A DNA stretch of 64,000 bases from Kappaphycus alvarezii (lineage: Eukaryota; Rhodophyta; Florideophyceae; Gigartinales; Solieriaceae): NCBI GenBank assembly GCA_002205965.3, contig NADL03000623.1:1423167-1487166 (forward strand), read 5' to 3'. Below the pieces are notes generated by a model. The model searched no databases. It saw only the letters and a list, made by a program, of their open reading frames with translations, and was not told where the DNA came from. Positions 1-8,362 of the stretch are shown piece after piece. Made by a program: the position numbers and the translations under genes. Positions within the stretch are counted from its first letter, which is position 1. Every line of letters begins with the position of its first letter.

Positions 1-335
1 GGAGCACTCGAAAATTGCGTCATAACGCAAAGACGTTCGGCTTGCATTCCAGTTTGCTGCTTCCATACGCACCCCATTGTTATGGTAAATGTATATTACA
101 CAGGATAGAAGCCTCTCCTCAGCGCTTAGCTTGGTAGGACGCCCCAAACTGTTCCTGAGAGCGTTACTATGTCGTGCACGAGACAGCATTATGGGACACA
201 CCAGCCGGCTCAACTGTTCAAATTCCGACGGAAAGAATCCGGTGTTCACCTTGAACAAGGACAGAGGTCCTGCAATAAGAGTGTTGTGGTGGTTGTATTT
301 TGGTGCATTTGGGTCGACGAGGAGTCTCCGATGTC
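1..335 (-). pseudogene. PIF/Harbinger-like (DDE_Tnp_4 type) transposase, N-terminal part, cut by window edge
   Basis: Read on the minus strand, one frame stays open from about 335 to the left edge. It contains the segment SRLVCPIMLSRAR and then GRPTKLSAEERLLSCVIYI, followed by a stretch ending in RTSLRYDAIFEC. A GRPxKL-x-EE-xLL-x(3)-Y helix-turn-helix segment of this kind is typical of the N-terminal region of DDE_Tnp_4/Harbinger transposases, ahead of the catalytic domain. The first Met is near 193, but family-like sequence begins upstream of it, after a stop. The true start is therefore missing, lies in an upstream exon, or has decayed. The catalytic part lies outside the window. Family assignment is by motif memory only. 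Confidence 0.45.
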
Positions 336-1444
336 AAGTCCATCTTCGTCAGAAAATATCACGAGCGCAGCTGAAATCGTTGTCTAAAAAACTGGATTGA
401 CAAGCATGACCTGATGACAAACAATCGTTGATATAGTCCAATCTACAAAAGATCCCTTAGCGTCATCGGTGATATCATTAAATTCTTGACCCATCTTGAA
501 AATGGCGTAGTGACGCTGACAAGGGACGCCAATGACGCCTTCCAGTAAGAAATACTGTCCTGTTCTGAGATGAGATGTCATTATAACAGCAACATTATAA
601 AAAGTTTGATGTTTCTGAGTGGGTTTGCCGCCACGATATTTTCAACATTTCACAACGTAGAACTAGTTGAAGTTTGCAGCCAACTCTATTAGTTTCTGTC
701 GTTTGTGTTGATGTTTAGTATCGCGCAAGGGGTGATGAATGTTATAGACCGCTGTAGTGATCATATATTTTCCAATGTTGGACCGGGAGGAGCAAGCCGT
801 GTCCGTCTGAGGTGACCAAAAAAGATTGCGATATGTTAGCTACTGTATTTTAAGTTGACGGCCGATGGTCGATGAAATTATCCACTCACTAGCCTTTGTT
901 TAGTACAATAGCTTCTCAGTAGTACAATATCCTCCGCGTAGTACAGTAGAATAGATTACAGTGCAGCGGAGGCCAACTCAAGTCCCTCCACTGAACCTGC
1001 AAAGGCAGTTACAGATACGGCACAAGGCAATATCGCACAGTAGACTGTTGTGCAACAGAGGCCCACTCACACGTGAATACAGCAACATCAGAGAGACAAA
1101 CAGCGAACAAGAAACAGTAGCGGCAGCGGCGACGGCAACAGCGAACGACGGTGGCGGCAAGGCGGTGACAGCAGTGGTAGGTAAATCTGAGGCGATGACA
1201 GAAGAAGTGGTGGGTTGTTAATGTAGTAGCGGTCGGTGGTGGAGAGTTGGTCGGTGGTGGAGTGGTTGTCGGTTGTTAATTGGTATTCATGCACCTTTTG
1301 TAAGCCTGAATCTTGATTACGGTGGAGCCCTACTGTGTTGTATTTGAGGCTAATACTTTAAACCGATGGTATCAGCCAAAAAAATAAATCTCGACGGGGG
1401 TACAGGGGATTGCCCCTTCCAACCATGCAACATGCACTCTTTCG
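336..1444. other. Spacer without recognisable gene
   Basis: No ORF here resembles a known protein. The stretch 900-955 holds several GTAC-containing motifs (AGTAC, AGTACAGTAG). The stretch 1100-1290 is low-complexity, rich in GGC/GGT triplets and then in GGTCGGTGGTGG-type repeats. Short open frames in it are compositional artefacts. Confidence 0.5.
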
Positions 1445-1452
1445 CTGTGATA

Positions 1453-1981
1453 AGGGGGGTATTTTGGGTACTTTATCATTTGAAATGTAATGTGTCATTT
1501 CTTGAGGTGCACATGTTCCGTTGTGGATTGAGTGGAGTGGGTGCGAGCTTACAGAGTTCCTGCATCACCCTAAAAAACGGGCCGCAGTCCGGCCATCAAG
1601 CAGGCAGCATTGGGTATTGATGCCGCTACGGCTTTCTTTAACCTTTCCGTACGTTTCCATCGTCCTAACCGACACATTCCGTACGACGTGCTCAGTAGCG
1701 CGTATTCATCTGGGTAAAAACCCCGAGAGTGGAGACGGGACGGGAATGAGTCTACCTCTGGCAGATTTCGCGATGAGTGACTCGTATCTCCTCACTTTCG
1801 CATTTTTTGCAACATTGAGTGAGGCCAGCGGGTTGAAGTTGCGAACTCCCCTGCGGGAGGGTGCCAAAAGGTTCACGAAGGTGATGTCGAAGAGGTCCGT
1901 GCTGCCGATATGACCCATCGCGTTAATGTCTGGTCTGATGCGGTGAAGGGCTTCTCGCAGTTTTACAACTGGGTGTAATCA
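1453..1981 (-). mobile_element. 5'-truncated copy of the RLE non-LTR retrotransposon (3' UTR plus endonuclease end)
   Basis: On the minus strand, 1918-1706 encodes a piece of the endonuclease domain (STDLFDITFVN, then FNPLASLN, RRYESL and RLIPVP). It matches the same segment of the full-length element at 18173-21741. Downstream, 1706-1453 is 3' UTR ending in a G-rich plus-strand block (GGGGGGTATTTTGGGTA), the counterpart of the conserved 3' terminus seen at 18173 and 35992. The copy is flanked by CTGTGATA at 1445-1452 and 1982-1989, an apparent 8-bp target duplication. 5' truncation with a short flanking duplication is what target-primed reverse transcription leaves. No complete protein is encoded. 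Confidence 0.7.
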
Positions 1982-2023
1982 CTGTGATATGTACAGTAAG
2001 GTATGTGCAACAGGGCGCAGTAC

Positions 2024-2304
2024 TGTTGAGGCACATAACTGTAATGTCACTGTCAGCAGTGTTGTGCGGTCGCCCGACCCACGACGGTGTATATTAATCT
2101 GTGCCTTCCTGCAACCAACGTAGCGGAGAGGCAAGGAAGAATTGTTCAGTAAATTGCTAATCGCGTTTTGCTGTTGTCCTTCGCTCGAATCTCAAGACAC
2201 CTCCCAACCTTTCTTATCATTTTACATCATTATATTCCTTGCACAACCTCCTTCCGAAGAGCTTGGACTCTACGTGTACCGCGTTGCTCACAAGTTGCGC
2301 CACA
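2024..2304 (+). repeat. 5' LTR of copia-1
   Basis: It begins TGTTGAGGCAC and ends GTTGCGCCACA. It is near-identical to 8051-8331 over its whole 281 bp. It contains a possible TATA-like GTATATTAATC around 2089-2099. An open frame runs through its end into the gag reading frame, but the real gag start lies downstream at 2340. Confidence 0.95.
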
Positions 2305-2325
2305 ATCCGGATTTGCGCCTCTTTG
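2305..2325 (+). other. Expected primer-binding-site position of copia-1
   Basis: The bases directly after the LTR read ATCCGGATTTGCGCC. They do not start with TGG, the complement of a tRNA 3' CCA end. The same position in copia-2 reads TTCCGGAATTTAACTTTCG on its own strand, so both share TCCGGA. The primer may be an internal tRNA fragment, as in some Copia elements; this is inference. Confidence 0.35.
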
Positions 2326-2339
2326 GATCAACTCCCGAA

Positions 2340-2969
2340 ATGCCGACCACTACCCGCATCGATGCGAGACGCCTTTCCCATGCACAATTTACGAAGATCG
2401 CCGACAAACACAAGACATCGAACAAGATTTTGCAAAAGATTTTAGAATTGATCGTACTCATCTTGGATCTAAACCCGATCGGAAAAGAATCCCCAACAGA
2501 TGAAATCGCGAATTCGATCAAGCTCATGTTACCGCCGATTCGATCCCTTTTCACGGAGGACCTGTTTGGCGAACCGCCTCTCGTTTTACGCCTTCTCAAA
2601 GATGTTGCAGATCTGTATGGATGCTTACCGTTGAAGGGAGAAATCTTGTCATCGATCGACGACGCCTCTATTCAGATAAACGGCAACGCAATGGCATTCA
2701 TTTGGCTTGCCAACGCGATCACCGATACACAAGATCAGGCGAAGGACCTTGCTAAAGCCGTTGCATCCCGCTACAAGAAGTTTTTGGAACTACCTCCGGA
2801 AGATCAACCGATAAACAAGGAATTTGACCCACACGCAGACGGAAATTCGCGGCCTTCATCATCAGATACCACCTACGTCCCGCCCGTTTCGGATCGTATT
2901 ACTCCATCTACGCGTTACTCACCACCACCTGGCAATCACCCTTCCGTACTGGATGACTTACCCACATGA
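2340..2969 (+). CDS. copia-1 first ORF, gag-like leader protein
   Basis: ATG at 2340 opens a 209-codon frame just after the 5' LTR. The frame is open further upstream into the LTR, but this is the first Met in the internal region. The N-terminal two thirds are predicted helical (LQKILELIVLILDLNPIG, LLKDVADLYG, DLAKAVASRYKKF). The last 45 residues are Pro/Ser/Thr-rich. There is no zinc knuckle or catalytic motif. By position it is the N-terminal part of Gag or a separate capsid-related protein. Only 21 bp separate its stop from the next ATG (2991). It is not recognisable as a named family by itself. Confidence 0.6.
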   Translation: MPTTTRIDARRLSHAQFTKIADKHKTSNKILQKILELIVLILDLNPIGKESPTDEIANSIKLMLPPIRSLFTEDLFGEPPLVLRLLKDVADLYGCLPLKGEILSSIDDASIQINGNAMAFIWLANAITDTQDQAKDLAKAVASRYKKFLELPPEDQPINKEFDPHADGNSRPSSSDTTYVPPVSDRITPSTRYSPPPGNHPSVLDDLPT

Positions 2970-2990
2970 AATGGCAACGCCTCTAAAAAT

Positions 2991-4193
2991 ATGGAACAGA
3001 TCTCTCAAGACCCCCGTAATCCCGCCACGGGCCTCTCCCCTCCAGACTCCAAATCGTTGTCAACGATCCTGAACTTCTTCAAGGATCAGAATTTCACCGG
3101 AGAGCGCGACCCAAAGACTCACCAAATGCGCCCTATCCAGAATGTTCTACGCGACTACGATGTATGCTCTTCACAAGCAGGCCTCACCCGCAAACAGAAG
3201 TCTTCATTTTTCAACAACGTCTTCGCTGGCCCCGCCCGAGATTTCTTTTTTGAACACTGCACGCCGCAAATGTCGTATCAGGAGCAGGTTGCTGTTATGT
3301 GTGGTGAATATGATTCTGATGCCCGTCAACTCGAAGCACAATCCGAGCTTGAGTGCTTATCACTTCAGAAATTATGCAGGAGACTGACGCCTCCAGTTTC
3401 AGTGTCGGTCTTGACCGCCTTGTCACGCGTATTAACTCTCTTACCCCCAAGGCCCTCGCCAATTCCGCTCCGAAGAGAACAAGATACGGTACTTACGCTC
3501 CGCTATTCTGCACCAAGATTGGGCTGCACCCGCAATCAGCCAGATCACGACCTCGAAGTTCTCTTACAAACGTTTTTCACGGCGTTGCGAGAACTACTTC
3601 AGATTCATCAAGAGCGTAATGGGCTAATCTCCACTCTCGAAGATGCTGATGCCACCTTTTCAGGCGAAAGGCTTCATTTCCAGCGCTATGGCAGACCTCC
3701 CAAGCCTAAGCATCGAAGAGATTTCCCGTCTAAGGTCAAACCTTCTGGAACTCCCACTGCACGCAAGAACCCTTTCGGACGTGACGGCAAAAGGCTCCTC
3801 TGCCACACCTGCGGATCTGATGAACATCTCTCTAGTTTCCACAGGACGCGAGACATTCGGCAGTACGTGCGCGCCAACCTCGCTCGTGGCACTCCCACCG
3901 TTCATGTCGTCCACGATCTCGCCGCTACAATCGATCAGCTCTCCCAAAAAGCCGAAGAGCTTTCATTTCCATCAAGAGCGGTGGAGCAAACTGGCGACAG
4001 TGACCCCGAGGAGACCAACCATCTCTAGTCCTCCAACTCCGACCTCACAGAGTTCGAAAGGCTGCTAAATGATGTCGTGCAACCAGACCCAGAAGAGATC
4101 CGCGCGCTCGAAGAAATCGATGCTACGGTTGCTTGCAATCACTTTGCTTCTGCTTTGGCCTCGGGAACCAAGTCTACGGGGAATTCTCCATAG
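2991..4193 (+). pseudogene. copia-1 Gag with variant zinc knuckle (frameshifted)
   Basis: The frame from the ATG at 2991 is Gag-like up to about 3360 (e.g. GPARDFFFEHCTPQMSYQEQ). Meaningful sequence then moves to other frames (FRSEENKIRYLRSAILHQ at about 3466-3520) and returns to the first frame for a basic segment and CHTCGSDEHLSSFH (about 3800-3843), a C-x2-C-x4-H-x4-H knuckle in which the last Cys is His. A TAG at 4026-4028 interrupts this frame. Gag/protease linker sequence (LTEFERLLNDVVQPDPEEIR) continues in the same frame to the TAG at 4191. Gag forms the virus-like particle and binds element RNA. At least two frame changes make it non-functional as read. Confidence 0.7.
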
Positions 4194-4349
4194 CTACATT
4201 GGGAAGAAGACATGTCGCCGGTTTTTCGTTAAAGCGTCTCTTTGACGAGTCCAAAAGACGACGCCGGAACGCCCGGGACCAGGTGCATCGCACTTACATC
4301 CCAAGAAACGACTCTTAACGCCCTCATAAACGATCCCCTCGACCCGTAA

Positions 4350-4720
4350 TGTACATCTATATTGTCAACACCTTCGCCATCAAATATTCCCCTTCAGGAC
4401 ACGAAAGATCTGGTTTTTGCGTCGATATCGGAGCCCCACGTCTGTCATTGGCCTCAAAGAGGCACGCCGGATCTTCACTCGCCTTGGCCGGAAGTCCCTC
4501 GTCTGAAGAAGAGTACAAAGCGATTCCGTTTTGCTGATGCCATTTTTGACTCCCTCGGGACCTTGGCTTTCCCTCTCGCCACCCCTCCCGAGATACAAAC
4601 TCTCTTCGTCACTCTCGATGTCCGATCCGCAGACATCCCCGCCCTTCTCGGCCTCGACGTTATGGACTTGTACTCCCTCACGCCTGACGTCGTGACGAAT
4701 CGCCTTATTAAGAAGCACGT
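4350..4720 (+). pseudogene. copia-1 aspartic protease region
   Basis: FCVDIGAPR (Asp codon at 4424) is followed, one frame over, by SVIGLKEARRIFTRLG. Together these correspond to the retropepsin active-site region VDSGAxxxVIGL. The copia-2 copy has IDSGAQRIVIGL at the same place. Further on, LLGLDVMDLYSL (about 4640-4680) fits the C-terminal part of the protease. The enzyme would cut the Gag-Pol polyprotein. The Thr/Ser after the catalytic Asp is Ile here, which should impair activity, and the frame changes within the motif. Both the replacement and the break point to a dead protease. Confidence 0.65.
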
Positions 4721-4829
4721 ACTACCTGACGCTGACGGAAACGGCCGGAAACGTGCCCTCAACGCTTGGAGCATACCACTCATCCGCCATTCAGGACACG
4801 TCTATGCATATGTGTGTTTCCCTGTTCTC

Positions 4830-5874
4830 ACACACTTCACCCAAATGCAGCAACTCAAGCTTCACCGCCAGTTCGCTCACCCTTTCGCAACGAAACTCTT
4901 CGCTCTGCTCAAGAAGGCCCGTCCAGAAGACCTTACCCCTGACACTTACAAATGCCTGAAAGAAATCTCCGCCTCCTGCGACACGTGTCAACGAATTCAG
5001 GAAGGACCCGGCCGCTTCCGCCTCTCTTTTGGGGTGAGGAATCTCGCTTTAAAGAACGAATAATAATGGACATCATGCACTTGGAAAACAAACCTGTCCT
5101 GCATATCGTGGACAGCTATACGCATTTTAGTGCTGCGCGATTCCTTCCCGACGTGTCAACACAGACAATATGGGAAACAGTTATCGAGTGCTGGTCAACA
5201 GTTTATACTGGTTTACCTAACTGTATCTGCCTCGATCAAGGTTCCCAGTTCCGGACACGTTCGTAGCCATTAGCCGATCTGCTGGTATAGATGTTCAAAA
5301 ATCTGGTATCGAAGCCCACAATGCCCTTGGAATTGGAGAACGCTACCATCACCCTCTACGTAACAAATTCCGAAAACTTCGCAAGGTTTATCCTCAGGCT
5401 TCTGCCGCAGTTCTACTCGCACTATCGATCAAGGCTCTCAACGACACTTTAGGACCGGAAGAACTTGTCCCATCTGCTCTAGTTTTTGGTGAATACCCAT
5501 CGACTCGCGTGTTCGGGGATCCACCTATTCCCAGAGCCACTTTACAAGCTCGGGCCGTTCTCGCAACTGAAGAACGACAAAGCATGGAGAAAGAGATGGT
5601 CCAACTCCGGGTGCAACGCGCACTTCGTCACAACGTTCGTCGAGCGGCGGCATCTGACTACAGTATTGCTAAACAAGTGCTCGTCTGGCGCGAGAAGCAA
5701 ATTGCTAACAGAATTGGGGAGTGGTTGGGACCTTTTACTGTCACTGCGATCGAACGTGAGAAAAGGCTTGTTTATGTCTCAGACACAAATTTCAACTCCG
5801 CCCCAAAACCGTTCGGCCTCGCCCAAGTCAAACCTTACAAATCCCGACTGATGCATCTGCCGCGTTCTTCGTAG
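4830..5874 (+). CDS. copia-1 integrase (HHCC zinc domain, DDE core, C-terminal domain; frame changes)
   Basis: The HHCC domain reads LHRQFAHPFATKLFALL ... SCDTCQRI (about 4855-4995). The RNase H-fold core starts with MDIMHLENKPVLHIVD (about 5066-5113), continues with CLDQGSQF (about 5229) and ends with GIEAHNALGIGERYHH, which carries the Glu (about 5320-5352). These supply the D, D and E of a retroviral-type integrase. From about 5268 one frame runs to 5874 and ends with a WREKQIANRIGEWLGPFTV segment, the SH3-like C-terminal domain. It inserts element cDNA into the host genome, making the 5-bp duplication. Frame shifts occur near 5040 and 5265. Confidence 0.8.
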
Positions 5875-5960
5875 ACCTTCATCGCTCACTTTCTGCATAC
5901 CGCTCACCAGATGCACCATGGGAATACAATGCCACTCTACTGACAGAGGTATCGCACCCG

Positions 5961-7499
5961 ATGGACCCCCGCTGTTCACTTCCCGAGATGACTGCCGCAA
6001 TGCGCAATGAAGTGAAAGGACTATTGGACCGAGGCTCCTTTAAGGTAATCCTCAAAGAAGAGGTCCCCCCAGACGGAAACGTGCTCCCTGGTCGTTTTTT
6101 TCTTTCAATCAAGTCCACAGAGGACGGCAACGTAAAGTTCAAGGCCCGGTACGTCATTGTTGGACACTGTGACAAGCAAAAGAAAATGATGGTACACGCC
6201 GCCCAAACTCTCCAGCCGTCTTCGATTCGTCTACTTTTGGCAATCGCTGCTATCCATGGTTTTGAGGTATGGAGTTATGACGTTCGCCAAGCCTACCTCC
6301 AGTCTGCAGTCCCAATGATGCGCGACGTTTACATCAAAGATCCTGCTCCCGAATTTGAGCTCGAGCCTGACCAGTGTTTCCAACTGATGAAACCGCTCTA
6401 CGGCCTATGCGATTCAGGAGACCTTTGGTTTCAGACACTCGACGAACACCATCGCAAGGACTTGTTAATGAAGCCCCTCCGCTCTGACCCAGCACTGTAC
6501 ACATCGATGGCGAAAGGTCACCTTAAGGGACTTTCCGGGACTTACGTAGATGACATGCTCCGCGTCGGTGATCCGGAGTTCAAAGAAAAAGCTTCTCAAA
6601 CTTCCAAACGCTTCGAAGTATCCTCAGAAGAGTCTCCACCTTTGACATTCACTGGTTTTCATCTTTCCCCATCTCCAGCCGACCCAAAAATCCTTCAGAT
6701 GGACCAAAATGGCTATGTGCAGCGATTGTCTTCACTTCCTCCAGATGCGACATTTTCTGACTTCTCATCCTTACGTATGCAACTAGCGTGGCTTTCACAC
6801 ACCCGCCCAGACGTTATGTTCGAAGTATCTCAACTGATGCAGATAACTTCCGATCGCTTCAAGTCTGACCACAAGATCGTTATTAAGCAGGCAAACCGCG
6901 TTGTAACATATGCCAAGACGAACAAGCTCGCCGTTAAGTTTATTGATTTGGAACTTTCTTCACTGCAGCTTATCGGATTCGTCGATGCCTCTTTTGCGGC
7001 AAACATCGATTTGTCTTCGCAACTCGGTTACATTCTTTTGCTTTCAGATGCTTCAGGTCGCACTATACCAGTCCATTTCAATTCTTATAAGGCTCTCCGG
7101 GTTGTACGTTCTGCTCTCGCTGCCGAGCTCATTGCTTTCGCGGACATGTTTGATGTTGCACATACAACGGCTGAGGAACTTCGATACCTGCATACATCAG
7201 CAACTGTTCCTCTCAAATTGTACACGGACAACAAAAGTCTTTTCGATGTGATCTCTAAAGGCTCCCGCACCTCCGAAAAAAGGCTTATGTTGGACATCGC
7301 AGCAGCTAGAGAAGGATTTCAGAAGTACGAAATCTCCGACATTGGTTTTGTGCGCACAGCTAACAATCTAGCCGATGGTCTTACGAAGACGATGCAACAG
7401 GCTGCGATACGGAATGTCTTAGAGAGCGGAAAGATCTATCCCAAAGTGGAGCAATGGATAGTCCGTTCAAAACCAGAGACTACGGGACATCTCTTCTAG
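5961..7499 (+). CDS. copia-1 reverse transcriptase / RNase H
   Basis: This is an open frame of 512 codons. The RT palm has YDVRQAYLQS (about residues 108-117), LMKPLYGLCDSGDLW and the catalytic TYVDDML (about residue 195). RNase H begins around IGFVDASFAA (first Asp), with AAELIAFAD (Glu), LYTDNKSL and VRTANNLADGLTK near the C-terminus. Both domains look intact, with every catalytic motif I can check present. The enzyme copies element RNA into cDNA in virus-like particles. In the parent element it would be part of a Gag-Pol polyprotein, so the ATG at 5961 may not be a natural start. This is the best-preserved coding region of the element. Confidence 0.93.
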   Translation: MDPRCSLPEMTAAMRNEVKGLLDRGSFKVILKEEVPPDGNVLPGRFFLSIKSTEDGNVKFKARYVIVGHCDKQKKMMVHAAQTLQPSSIRLLLAIAAIHGFEVWSYDVRQAYLQSAVPMMRDVYIKDPAPEFELEPDQCFQLMKPLYGLCDSGDLWFQTLDEHHRKDLLMKPLRSDPALYTSMAKGHLKGLSGTYVDDMLRVGDPEFKEKASQTSKRFEVSSEESPPLTFTGFHLSPSPADPKILQMDQNGYVQRLSSLPPDATFSDFSSLRMQLAWLSHTRPDVMFEVSQLMQITSDRFKSDHKIVIKQANRVVTYAKTNKLAVKFIDLELSSLQLIGFVDASFAANIDLSSQLGYILLLSDASGRTIPVHFNSYKALRVVRSALAAELIAFADMFDVAHTTAEELRYLHTSATVPLKLYTDNKSLFDVISKGSRTSEKRLMLDIAAAREGFQKYEISDIGFVRTANNLADGLTKTMQQAAIRNVLESGKIYPKVEQWIVRSKPETTGHLF

Positions 7500-7949
7500 T
7501 CACGCTGACCGTCACGCTTACATTTTAGGGTTGGCCGCACAAGCGAAAAGCAAAAGTGAACTTTACTCCTTATGGTTCAGCTGCAAGATCTTAGTCCCCT
7601 GGCTGATAACTCGACCCTTTGGATCTCGATGGATCATGCTTTGTCTCTGCACATGTACCGTGACTGCGTCTAAGTGTACCTCCTCGCCGAACCGAGTGTA
7701 GATATTTCAGCGGTACTGGTGTGACGCAGCAAGTCGCCATACTTCGATCAAGCCCGAGTGAACTGAAGTTCATTTCTGCTGTTAACATTGTTGTCAACGA
7801 CGCGATCCAGCTTCCCAAGACTGTGGACATCACGCGACGAATTGGTTCTATTTATACCGCAACTCTGCATTTCTTAGTTTTTTTGTTTTTTCGAGTTTTC
7901 GGTATTCAGTCTGCTCCAATTTTCAAGAATTGTTAGGTTCTGTAGTTTT

Positions 7950-8030
7950 GTGCTAGCGGACCTGGTCGAGAGGTCGGTTTGCAACAATTGTTCGCAGTAG
8001 TCCAGGGTTCGACTCCTGATTATTTTACAC
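7950..8030 (+). other. tRNA-like segment with Pol III A-box and B-box motifs inside copia-1
   Basis: TGGTCGAGAGG (7963-7973) fits the A-box consensus and GGTTCGACTCC (8006-8016) is a perfect B-box, with 32 nt between them. GACC (7959-7962) can pair with GGTC (7972-7975) as a D-stem. The anticodon, T and acceptor stems are poorly paired. It is therefore a decayed tRNA or a tRNA-derived (SINE-like) piece, not a working tRNA. It lies between the RNase H stop and the polypurine tract. Confidence 0.45.
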
Positions 8031-8041
8031 GGTCGTGCGAC

Positions 8042-8050
8042 GGGGGAGAG
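8042..8050 (+). promoter_or_regulatory. Polypurine tract of copia-1
   Basis: GGGGGAGAG lies directly before the 3' LTR start TGTTGAGG. A purine run at this position primes plus-strand cDNA synthesis in LTR elements. Confidence 0.8.
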
Positions 8051-8331
8051 TGTTGAGGCACATCACTGTAATGTCACTGTCAGCAGTGATGTACAGTCGC
8101 CCGACCCACGACGGCGTATATTAATCTGTGCCTTCCCGTAACCAACGTAGCGGAGAGGCAAGGAGGAATTTTTCAGTAAATTGCTAATCGCGTTTTGCTG
8201 TTGTCCTTCGCTCGAATCTCAAGCCACCTCCCAACCTTTCTTATCATTTTACATCACTATATTCCTTTCACAACCTCCTTCCGAAGAGCTTGGACTCTAC
8301 GTGTACCGCGTTGCTCACAAGTTGCGCCACA
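8051..8331 (+). repeat. 3' LTR of copia-1
   Basis: Same length and ends as 2024-2304, with about 12 substitutions by eye. AGTAC (8332-8336) follows, matching 2019-2023. Confidence 0.95.
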
Positions 8332-8362
8332 AGTACTGTATAGTACTATTCTCTCGTCTGAA

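Larger units (their letters stand above)
2024..8331 (+). mobile_element. Full-length Ty1/Copia LTR retrotransposon (copia-1)
   Basis: Two direct 281-bp LTRs (2024-2304, 8051-8331) both start TG and end CA. They are flanked by the 5-bp duplication AGTAC (2019-2023, 8332-8336). The internal order is gag, protease, integrase, reverse transcriptase, RNase H; integrase before RT is diagnostic of Copia. By eye the LTRs differ at about 12 of 281 positions, so the insertion is not recent. gag-PR-INT contains several frame changes and an internal TAG, while RT-RNase H is one open frame of 512 codons. The copy is structurally complete but probably not autonomous, unless the frame changes are sequence errors. 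Confidence 0.95.

Noticed and set aside
7950..8030. Functional tRNA gene
   Set aside because: A- and B-boxes are good but acceptor, anticodon and T stems do not pair, and the base before the anticodon is not T.
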